From Deltaproteobacteria bacterium (lineage in GTDB: Bacteria > Myxococcota_A > Polyangia > Polyangiales > Ga0077539), in assembly GCA_016704445.1 (NCBI GenBank), contig JADJAE010000024.1, forward strand, positions 43,994 to 107,993: 64,000 nucleotides of DNA, written 5' to 3'. The notes under the pieces are model-generated. The model worked only from the letters and a program-made list of their open reading frames with translations. It was not told the DNA's origin and ran no database searches. Numbering within the stretch: position 1 is the stretch's first letter; every line of letters starts with the position of its first letter. Shown piece by piece: positions 25,661-34,327 of the stretch. Both the position numbers and the translations under genes were made by a program.

Positions 25661-25715
25661 GGTCGTGGGGGCGACGTTTCCGCGAGCCCGCGCGCCGCGT
25701 CAAGCGCCCCATCAC

Positions 25716-25729
25716 CTTACCCGGGCAGG
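25716..25729. other. TACC-N6-GGTA motif, intergenic copy
   Basis: TACC-CGGGCA-GGTA, flanked as CTTACC...GGTATT, in the gap between the amidase start and hisS. It is the only exact copy outside a gene. A TTGACC...TTACAC promoter-like pair for hisS lies further downstream (25791-25819). Confidence 0.6.
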
Positions 25730-25834
25730 TATTGACCTTCCCCTCACCGGCAGCGGCGCGGCGAATGATCGCCTCGGCGCGTCGGACGCCTTGACCCCCC
25801 GCACAGAACCCGATTACACCCCGCACCCGATTCC

Positions 25835-27139
<1,305 letters not shown>

Positions 27140-27143
27140 CCCC

Positions 27144-28778
27144 ATGCGATCGCTCTCCTCCGCCGCGACCGGGGCCCTGTGCCTCGCCCTGGGCCTCAGC
27201 ACCACCGCCGCCCTCGCGCAGACCACCGAGCCCGCGGCCGCCGAGCCCGCGGCTGCCGAGCCCGCCGCAGAGCCCGCTGCCGCAGAGCCCGCCGCGACCG
27301 GCGATGGGGACGCTGCCGCGGAGACCACCCCGGCGGCCACCCCGGCGCGCTCGGTCCCTGCCGTCCCGGCGCTCACCCCGGAGGCGCAGGCCACCCTCGG
27401 CGTCGCTCCGGGCGCCGTCCCTTCGTGGCCCGACCCGGACCGCAACGTCCACCGCACCCTGGTGCCGCCCTTCCTCCTCCTGGAGCGCAGCGCCAACCGC
27501 CGCACGACGGTGGTGTTCCCGTTCTTGTTCCGGGAGCGCAGGGGCCAGGACGTCTCGCTGCTGGTGCCGCCGTACTACCAGTACCGCTCGGCGACGGCGC
27601 GCACCGACGTGGTCTTCCCGGTGTACTTCCGCTGGCGCGGCCTCCTCGACGACGGCGGCCGGTTCGCCACCGACATCATCCCCCCGGTCTACGCCCACAG
27701 CTGGGAGGGCCCCGCGCGCGCCCACGGCTCGGCCTTCGGCGTCGCGCCGCTCTTCTTCTACGGCGACTCCTTCGACCGCACCGGCGCCCTCGCCCGCGAG
27801 CACCTGGTCATCCCCCCGCTGCTCACCTTTCACACGTGGCGGCCCGAGCACGCGCTCACCATCGCAGGGCCCTTCTTCTACGACCGGCAGCGCCACGACA
27901 CGGACTGGGGTCTCGCTCCGCTCTTCTTCGCGGGCAACGACCTCACGAGCAACTACCTGCTCATCCCCCCGCTGCTCACCTATCACACCGAGAACCGCGC
28001 TGAGGGCAGCAACCTCACCGTCGTCGGGCCCTTCTGGACCCGCAACACCGCGGACAGCGGCTCGTTCAACCTCGCGCCGATCTTCTTCCACCGGCACGAC
28101 CGCACCACGTCGCGCACCACGCTCTTCCCCCTGTTTCACACGTACTCGGGGCCCGACGAGCGCACCTTCGTCTCGCCGGTCGCGTACTACCACCGCGAGG
28201 GCGCCGACTCGACGCTCGTCACCCCCGTCTACCAGCGCCACCGCGGCGCCACCAACTGGGACGCGGTGCTGCCCTTCTTCTACTCGTCGCGCGAGCCCGC
28301 CACCGGGGCGCACACCGAGGCGGTGCTGCCGCTCTTCTATCACCGCCGCACCGAGGCCTCGAACACCTGGTGGGTGCTCCCGACGATCCATAGCCACAGC
28401 GAGCCGGGCAGCTCGTACCTCAACATCTACCCGCTGCTCTACACGGGCCGGAGCGGGCCGCGACGCCACACGGTCTTCGCGCCGCTGTTCTTCGACTTCG
28501 CCAACAGCGAGACCGGCACCCGCGCCACCATGGTCACCCCGCTCTTCTGGCGCTTCAGCACGCCCGAGTCGGTGCACATGCTCGCGGGCAACTTCCTCTG
28601 GATCTCGTCGCAGCGTCAGGGCGTCCGCTCCTTCGAGTGGCACCTGCTGCCGGTCTTCTCCTACGCCCGGCCCCGCCCCGAGGACATCTCCTGGAACGTC
28701 CTCTTCGGCCTCGTGGGCTACCGCCGCCAGGGGACGCACAGCCAGCTCCGGCTGCTGTACATCCCCATCAACCTCTGA
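27144..28778 (+). CDS. Secreted protein of repeating beta-hairpin units, unknown family
   Basis: A 544-residue protein that I cannot assign to a named family. It has a signal peptide ending at ALAQ, an Ala/Glu/Pro spacer (residues 28-75), and then about 18 repeats of some 22-25 residues. Each repeat has the form hydrophobic-P-L/P-F/Y-F/Y/L followed by a polar Arg/Asp turn (e.g. APLFFYGDSFD, APLFFAGNDL, LPLFYHRRTEAS, TPLFWRFSTPE). This looks like a beta-solenoid or a barrel or propeller assembled from hairpins, likely periplasmic or in the outer membrane. It lies five bases after hisS and converges on a scramblase-like gene. Confidence 0.6.
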   Translation: MRSLSSAATGALCLALGLSTTAALAQTTEPAAAEPAAAEPAAEPAAAEPAATGDGDAAAETTPAATPARSVPAVPALTPEAQATLGVAPGAVPSWPDPDRNVHRTLVPPFLLLERSANRRTTVVFPFLFRERRGQDVSLLVPPYYQYRSATARTDVVFPVYFRWRGLLDDGGRFATDIIPPVYAHSWEGPARAHGSAFGVAPLFFYGDSFDRTGALAREHLVIPPLLTFHTWRPEHALTIAGPFFYDRQRHDTDWGLAPLFFAGNDLTSNYLLIPPLLTYHTENRAEGSNLTVVGPFWTRNTADSGSFNLAPIFFHRHDRTTSRTTLFPLFHTYSGPDERTFVSPVAYYHREGADSTLVTPVYQRHRGATNWDAVLPFFYSSREPATGAHTEAVLPLFYHRRTEASNTWWVLPTIHSHSEPGSSYLNIYPLLYTGRSGPRRHTVFAPLFFDFANSETGTRATMVTPLFWRFSTPESVHMLAGNFLWISSQRQGVRSFEWHLLPVFSYARPRPEDISWNVLFGLVGYRRQGTHSQLRLLYIPINL

Positions 28779-28803
28779 GGGTTTCCCCCGCCGCTTCGCG
28801 GTC

Positions 28804-29472
28804 TCAGCCGTTCTTGGCGCGCTCGAAGTGCACCACGTCGAGGAGCACCGCGGCGGCGAGCGCCAGCGCCTTCCACTTCGGGTCGGTGTCGGGCGCGAAC
28901 TCCACCTCGAAGTTGTCGGCGTCCGTGAAGGCCTCCTTCAAGAGCCCCGACCACTTCTTCTTGATGTGCCCGATGACCCGGCCGCCCACGGTGAGCTCGA
29001 AGGTCCACGGCTTGAAGAAGGGGCCGATGATCTCGCCCAGCTCGTTGCCCTGCGCGTCGCGCACCGTGTAGCGCCGCTGGAACCACGCCCACCGCGCCTC
29101 CAGCGAGGCCACCGGGTGGTCGTTGCCGTCGTGCACGTCGAGGTAGGGGAAGAACCACCGCCAGCGACGGTGCAGCCGCATCGCCAGCGTGTCGCGCCGC
29201 ATGTCCGTCACGTAGGCCGTAAAGGGCCGCGCGGTGCCGAGGAACAACCGCTTGAGGAGCTCGCCGAGGCCTTCGCCCTGCTCCTCCACCTCGAAGGCCG
29301 CGCCCATGCGGTTGCCCAGGACCACGTAGCGGTTCTTCGCCTCGAAGTTGACCAGCAGCTCCCACCAGTTCTTGCGCTGCTTCACGGTCAGCGTCTGCAG
29401 GTCGGTGAAGCGCTGCCCCACCACCGCAAGACCGTTCTCCGGCTCCCGATAGGCGATCCCTGATTGCATCAT
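28804..29472 (-). CDS. Phospholipid scramblase / LURP-one-like protein
   Basis: A 222-residue protein of the Tubby-like/scramblase fold. The pattern QRKNWWELLVNFEAKNRYVVLGN, RPFTAYVTDMRRDTLAMRLHRRWRWFFPYLDVHDG, FQRRYTVRDAQGNELGEIIGP and the C-terminal DVVHFERAKNG matches the bacterial scramblase-related family (PF03803). In eukaryotic members the last hydrophobic helix inserts in the membrane; the equivalent here is ALALAAAVLLDVVHF. Two tandem ATG codons (29472, 29469) follow GAGGGAAG. Function in bacteria is not established. Confidence 0.7.
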   Translation of the reverse strand: MMQSGIAYREPENGLAVVGQRFTDLQTLTVKQRKNWWELLVNFEAKNRYVVLGNRMGAAFEVEEQGEGLGELLKRLFLGTARPFTAYVTDMRRDTLAMRLHRRWRWFFPYLDVHDGNDHPVASLEARWAWFQRRYTVRDAQGNELGEIIGPFFKPWTFELTVGGRVIGHIKKKWSGLLKEAFTDADNFEVEFAPDTDPKWKALALAAAVLLDVVHFERAKNG

Positions 29473-29500
29473 TCGACTTCCCTCGCTCCGCGCAGCGCCG

Positions 29501-31291
29501 TCAATCGCTCCTCGCCGGCAGCCTGCGCGCGTCGCCGGGAGTCCTCGCCCGCAGCTCATACGAGCCCCAGCCGAGGTCGACCGGCAGTAGCACCCGCGCG
29601 CTGAAATGCCCGTCGTCGTCCGTCACCGTCGTGCCCAGCGAGGTCGTCGGCTCGGCACCGCGGTCGACCCGCACCGCGCGGCCGTTGCGCCACAGCTCGA
29701 AGCCCACCGGCAGGTTCGCCGCCGCCGCGCCGGTCTCGTCCTGCGCCTCGCCGCTCACCTCCACCAGGGTCCCCCGCACGAAGGCCGTCACCGCGGCCCC
29801 GTCCGAGGCGCGCACGTCCGCCACCCGTATCCTCGTCCCCACCCGCGCGACGCTGGGATCATCCTGCCGCGGGTCCTCCCGCAGCCCCTCGCTCGTCGGC
29901 GTGTCTGGAGCGCCCTCGCCCGGAGCCCCCGCCCCGCTCGCGATGCCCGCCCCAATGCCCCGCCCGGTGCCCGCCCCGGTGCCCTGCCCCGTGCCCTGCC
30001 CCGTGCCCTGCCCCGGCGTCGGTGCGACGGCGCTCCCGGGCGCCTGCTGCGCCGGTGACTGCGCGGGAGCCTGCGCCGTCGGGTGCTGGTTGGCGCGCGT
30101 CGGAGACGGCGTCGAGGAATACAACTGCCCGTAACCCGGGGGCCTCGGCAGGGGGTCGGGGTTCGCCGGGACGAAGGCCTCCCGCTCGGAGGCCGACTCG
30201 GTGCGCAGCGGAACATCCCAGCCCCCGAGGTCGACGCGCGACCACCCGGCGCCGGGGACGGCGACCTCCGCCCAGGCGTGCGCCTCGTTGCCCACGAAGC
30301 GCGCGTTGACCCCGACCCCGTGCATCGTCAGCACGAAGGCGTAGGCCCGGTGACGGCACGCCCCGACGCCGCCCAGCGCCAGCGTGCGGTAGAGCTGCCC
30401 GTCGAGGTGGCCCGGCAGGTCGCCGTCGCGGAAGGCCCGGAAATATCCCGTGAGGCCGCCGATGCCCTCGGCGAGCGAGGCGCCAGGCTCGACCCCGGCG
30501 CGGCGCAGCACCTCCGCCAGACCCGAGCGCACCAGCTCCGGGACCACCGGAGCGGCCATGCCGCGGTGCGCCGCAGGGGTGGAGAGCGCGGCGTGGGGAA
30601 TACCCGCCATGGTAAAGGCCCGCTGCGGCGCCTCGACGACGTAGGCGAGGCGCACCCGGCGCAGCTCGGTCACCGGCGCTCGCACGAACACGTTGCCCGC
30701 GGAGTCTTCGAAGAAGGCCAGCGGGGTCTCCGGGACCGTGCGGTACGACACCAGGCGCTGCTCGGCGGCGACCGAGGGGATCGGGGTCGGGGACTGCGGC
30801 GAGAGCTCGATGAAGACGTCGCCGGTGAAGCGCGCGGCGAGCTCGGCGCCCCACGGGGCCGCGGGGTCGAGGGGGACGGGGCGCAGCGAGGGGTCGCGCA
30901 CCACGAGGCGGCCGAGCTCGTCGACGGCGTCGTAGGCGTGGGTGCGCTTGAAGGGAGCGATGGAGGGGTTGAACACCTCCTGGTAGCGGAGCTCGGTGCC
31001 GGGGCTGGAGCGGGTCTCGCGGTCCATCTCCCGGGCCGAGGCGGACCAGTTCTCCCGGGGGCGGAGGATCTCCTCGCCCGGCCGCTGCGCCTCGTCCCAC
31101 CGGCCGGGGCCCGCTACCGAGGCGAGCTCCTGCGCCGATCGCGGCGGCGCGATGGCCCCGGCGGGCATGGCGCCGAGCCCCAGGTCGCCAGGGATCTCCC
31201 GGTGCAGCCTTCGCCCGGGCGACTGCGCCAGCCCCGGCACCGCCAGGACCATCACGCACCACGCCGCCCAGCTTGCTGTCGCTCTTCGCAT
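29501..31291 (-). CDS. Secreted transglutaminase-like protein with Gly-rich linker
   Basis: A 596-residue exported protein. The start at 31291 gives a signal peptide ending VPGLAQ. The transglutaminase-like core has its triad in GACRHRAYAF (Cys near residue 311), NEAHAWAEV (His near 337) and SRVDLGGW (Asp near 352). Upstream is a beta-rich region (residues 80-250) typical of bacterial transglutaminase-like proteases. A linker with repeated GQGT units (residues about 425-460) leads to a C-terminal Ig-like or carboxypeptidase-regulatory-like domain. It may crosslink or cleave envelope proteins. It carries an exact TACC-N6-GGTA motif at 30601. Confidence 0.78.
   Translation of the reverse strand: MRRATASWAAWCVMVLAVPGLAQSPGRRLHREIPGDLGLGAMPAGAIAPPRSAQELASVAGPGRWDEAQRPGEEILRPRENWSASAREMDRETRSSPGTELRYQEVFNPSIAPFKRTHAYDAVDELGRLVVRDPSLRPVPLDPAAPWGAELAARFTGDVFIELSPQSPTPIPSVAAEQRLVSYRTVPETPLAFFEDSAGNVFVRAPVTELRRVRLAYVVEAPQRAFTMAGIPHAALSTPAAHRGMAAPVVPELVRSGLAEVLRRAGVEPGASLAEGIGGLTGYFRAFRDGDLPGHLDGQLYRTLALGGVGACRHRAYAFVLTMHGVGVNARFVGNEAHAWAEVAVPGAGWSRVDLGGWDVPLRTESASEREAFVPANPDPLPRPPGYGQLYSSTPSPTRANQHPTAQAPAQSPAQQAPGSAVAPTPGQGTGQGTGQGTGAGTGRGIGAGIASGAGAPGEGAPDTPTSEGLREDPRQDDPSVARVGTRIRVADVRASDGAAVTAFVRGTLVEVSGEAQDETGAAAANLPVGFELWRNGRAVRVDRGAEPTTSLGTTVTDDDGHFSARVLLPVDLGWGSYELRARTPGDARRLPARSD
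30601..30614. other. TACC-N6-GGTA motif inside the transglutaminase gene
   Basis: TACC-CGCCAT-GGTA with flanks AATACC...GGTAAAG. On the coding strand it uses TTT, GGT and ATT, codons that are rare in this gene. Confidence 0.6.
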
Positions 31292-31385
31292 CGAAGGTGT
31301 GGGACCGACACCACCATTGCCCGGGAGGTTCCGAGCCGCAAGCGTCGGCGCGATGATCGGGTTAGAGTCCCGTCCACTGCCCACG

Positions 31386-32435
31386 ATGCCGCCGCAATAC
31401 TACCTCCTCGCCGCGCTCGCCTTCTCCCTCCTGGTGATCATCCACGAGCTCGGCCACTTCCTCGTGGCGCGGGCCTTCGGGATGCGCGCCCGGGTCTTCT
31501 CCATCGGCTTCGGCCCGCCCATCGTGCAGTGGCGGCCGAAGGGCAGCGAGACCATCGTCCAGGTCGCGGCGGTTCCCATCCTCGCCTACGTCAACATCGC
31601 CGGGATGAACCCGCTCGAGCCGAGCGACCCCAACGACCGCGGCAGCTACCAGAACGCCTCGCTCGTCGCGCGCTTCTTCACCATCGCGGGCGGCCCGCTC
31701 GCCAACTACCTCGCCGCGACGCTCATCATCTTCGCCGTGCTCGCCTTCGCCGGCGTCGAGCGCCCGGTGGTCGGCCAGGTGCAGCCCGACTCCGCCGCCG
31801 CCGTCGCGGGCATCCGCCCCGGCGACGTGGTGCTCCGCGTGGGCGACGTCGCCCCCTCCAACTTCGGCGAGCTCGCCGGAAGCATCAACGCCTCGCGCGG
31901 CGCCCCCACGGAGATTCGCGTGCGCCGCTCTGGCCGCGAGGTCTCGCTCCGCGCCGCGGCCCGCCTCGACCCGGCCTCGCACCGCTACCGCATCGGCATC
32001 GTGCAGTCGCCGACGCCCGCCACCGACCGCGTGCCCGTCGGGTCCGCCGTGCGCCACGCGCTGCTCGAGCCCGCGAGGCTCACCATCGAGCAGCTCGACG
32101 GCTTCGCCCGGATGATCCGCGGCAAGGAGAAGGTCCAGGTGATGGGGCCGGTGGGCATCGTCGTGGAGACCGCCCGCGGCGCGCACCGCGGCGGCTGGCG
32201 CTACGCCGCCGACGCGATGGCCCTCATCTCCGTCGCGCTCTTCGTCCTCAACCTCCTCCCGGTGCCCGCCCTCGATGGGGGGCGGCTGGTGTTCCTGATG
32301 TACGAGGTGGTGATGCGCCGGCGGCCCAACGCGCGCTTCGAGACCACCGTCACGGCTATCTTCTTCACGCTGCTCCTCGGCCTCGGCGCCATCGTCATCG
32401 TGCGCGACGTGGCCAACCTCGCGATGCGCTCGTAG
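31386..32435 (+). CDS. rseP: RseP-type site-2 intramembrane zinc metalloprotease
   Basis: Intramembrane protease that clips anti-sigma factors and signal-peptide remnants. The 349-residue protein has the zinc motif HELGHFLVARAFGM at the start (residues 20-24), the GFGPPIVQW block, one PDZ domain (about 120-190, VQPDSAAAVAGIRPGDVVLRV) and the third-ligand motif NLLPVPALDGGRLVF near 290. One PDZ rather than two is usual outside gammaproteobacteria. A TTAGAG -10-like box lies about 40 bases upstream. Confidence 0.93.
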   Translation: MPPQYYLLAALAFSLLVIIHELGHFLVARAFGMRARVFSIGFGPPIVQWRPKGSETIVQVAAVPILAYVNIAGMNPLEPSDPNDRGSYQNASLVARFFTIAGGPLANYLAATLIIFAVLAFAGVERPVVGQVQPDSAAAVAGIRPGDVVLRVGDVAPSNFGELAGSINASRGAPTEIRVRRSGREVSLRAAARLDPASHRYRIGIVQSPTPATDRVPVGSAVRHALLEPARLTIEQLDGFARMIRGKEKVQVMGPVGIVVETARGAHRGGWRYAADAMALISVALFVLNLLPVPALDGGRLVFLMYEVVMRRRPNARFETTVTAIFFTLLLGLGAIVIVRDVANLAMRS

Positions 32436-32493
32436 CGCCACCTCTCGTCCTTCTCTCGACGCGACCCTCTCCCCTCTGGCATCTTCGCGCTCC

Positions 32494-33078
32494 ATGTCGC
32501 TCCCCCGCACGGCCTTCCAGCGCCTCAGCCTCGCCCTCCTCGTGATGACCCTCGGCGCCTGCGGCGACGACCCGACGACCTCCTTCCCCGAGGAGGACGC
32601 GACCCCGCATGACGACGCGCCCGCCTTCGACATCCCCACCACGGACACCGGCTTCGACGCGGGCACCGACCGGGGGCCGGGCACCGACACCCAGCCCCCT
32701 CGCGACCGCGGGACCGCCACCGAGACCTCCATCTGCCCGTCGAGCTGCGGCGCGAGCTCGGAGTGCGACCCCTGCCGCACCCCCGACACCCCCTCGACGG
32801 TGCAGTACTGCTGCATCAGCGGGCTCTGCGTCTCCATGACCGGCACCTGCCCCGCCTTCACCGACGGCGGCCCGGGAGACGCGATGCCCGCCGACGCCGC
32901 CGAGGGCGGGGCCGACGCGCCCAGCGGCGCCGACGCCGACCCCACGGACGATGCGCCCGATCCGACGGACGACACCGGGATGATGCCCGCCGACGTGGGC
33001 GCGGCCTCCGACCTGGGCGGGGACTCCAGCGCGGCCGACGCCGCGGTCTCGATGGACGCGGCCGACGGTCGCGACTGA
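32494..33078 (+). CDS. Small Asp-rich lipoprotein
   Basis: A 194-residue lipoprotein of unknown function with lipobox MTLGAC. It has an Asp/Thr-rich spacer, a short Cys-rich module (CPSSCGASSECDPC...YCC...C, residues 78-125) and a long Asp/Ala-rich acidic tail. Composition and design match the other spacer lipoproteins of this window. Confidence 0.75.
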   Translation: MSLPRTAFQRLSLALLVMTLGACGDDPTTSFPEEDATPHDDAPAFDIPTTDTGFDAGTDRGPGTDTQPPRDRGTATETSICPSSCGASSECDPCRTPDTPSTVQYCCISGLCVSMTGTCPAFTDGGPGDAMPADAAEGGADAPSGADADPTDDAPDPTDDTGMMPADVGAASDLGGDSSAADAAVSMDAADGRD

Positions 33079-33093
33079 GCGAGGCGCTCCCCC

Positions 33094-34269
33094 TCAGCGC
33101 GCGGCGGCGAAGGGGTCTTCGAAGCGGAAGAGCTCGATGAAGCGGTCGTGCATCGCCGAGGCGGGCGTCCACCGGAGCATCGCGTCGCGCACCACCTGGA
33201 AGAGCGCGCCCTCCCGAGCGGCCAGCGCGCCGAGGCGGCGGGAGTCGCGCACGATGCGGTTGGCGCGGGCGACGCGGATGCGCTCGTAGTCCGCGAGCGC
33301 GTTGGGGAGCTTCGCATACGCCGCGAGCGCGCCGGAGAGCACCACGGCGTCCTCGATGGCCTGGCAGCCCCCCTGGCCCAGGTTGGGGGTCATCGGGTGC
33401 GCGGCGTCCCCGAGCAGCGCCACGCGGCCGCGGCTCCACGCCGTGAGCACCGGGCGGTCGGCGATGTCGGTGCGCACGATGCGCTCGGGAGGAGTGCCCT
33501 CGATCAGCGCGCGGATGGGCGAGTGCCATGAGCCGTAGCGCTCGAGCAGCATCGGGCGGGGGTCGCCCGCGTCGCGCTCGCCAGCGGGAGCGTTGGCGAC
33601 GGCGAACCAGTAGACGCGCCCCCGTCCGACCGGAGCGATGCCGAAGCGGGAGCCGCGCCCCCAGCTCTCGGAGAGCTGCGCCGGCGTCGCGCCGCAGAGG
33701 GTGTCGGTCACCCCTCGCCAGCTCGTGTAGCCCGAGTACTCGGGCGGGCGAGCGTCCCCGGTGAGCTGCTTGCGAATCGCAGAGTGCAGCCCGTCGGCGC
33801 CCACGACGAGCTCGGCCTCGACCTCGGATCCGTCCTCGAAGCGCAGCGCGGCGGGCGCTCCCTCGTCGTCGCGGTAGCCCGTGGCGGCGCGGCCCAGGGT
33901 GACGTGCTCCGCGCCGAGCGCCTGGAGCAGCGAGGCGTGCAGGTCGGCTCGATGCAGCAGCACGGCCGAGGAGCCCACCTCGCGCGCCACCTCCGCGATG
34001 GGGATGCGCGACAGCTCGACGCCGTCCGAGCGGAGCCCGACCGACGTCTGCGCCGCCTCGCCCGTCGCCGCGATGGTCTCGTCGAGCCCGATCGCCCGCA
34101 GCGCCAGCATCGCGTTGGGCATCAGCGAGAGCCCCGCCCCCACCGGCCGAAGCTCCGCCGCGCGCTCGTAGACGTGCGCGTCGATGTTCAGTTTCCGCAG
34201 TGCGATGGCGAGCGTCAGCCCGCCGATGCCTGCCCCCGCGATCGCCACCCTGCGCACGCTGTCTGCCAT
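33094..34269 (-). CDS. FAD-dependent aromatic-ring-type monooxygenase
   Basis: A 391-residue class A flavoprotein monooxygenase (PF01494), of the type that hydroxylates phenolic substrates. It shows the dinucleotide fold VAIAGAGIGGLTLAIALRK (residues 8-26), the DG motif VVGADGLHSAIRKQL (near 155) and the FAD-ribityl GD motif VALLGDAAHPMTPNLGQGGCQAIEDA (near 285). Overall it resembles salicylate- or zeaxanthin-epoxidase-like members. Substrate is unknown; no pathway neighbours are visible. Confidence 0.85.
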   Translation of the reverse strand: MADSVRRVAIAGAGIGGLTLAIALRKLNIDAHVYERAAELRPVGAGLSLMPNAMLALRAIGLDETIAATGEAAQTSVGLRSDGVELSRIPIAEVAREVGSSAVLLHRADLHASLLQALGAEHVTLGRAATGYRDDEGAPAALRFEDGSEVEAELVVGADGLHSAIRKQLTGDARPPEYSGYTSWRGVTDTLCGATPAQLSESWGRGSRFGIAPVGRGRVYWFAVANAPAGERDAGDPRPMLLERYGSWHSPIRALIEGTPPERIVRTDIADRPVLTAWSRGRVALLGDAAHPMTPNLGQGGCQAIEDAVVLSGALAAYAKLPNALADYERIRVARANRIVRDSRRLGALAAREGALFQVVRDAMLRWTPASAMHDRFIELFRFEDPFAAAR

Positions 34270-34327
34270 TGCGCGCGGGATGCTACCTCCCCCAGAAGGA
34301 CTCCGGGTGACGCCGATCGCTGCTCCC

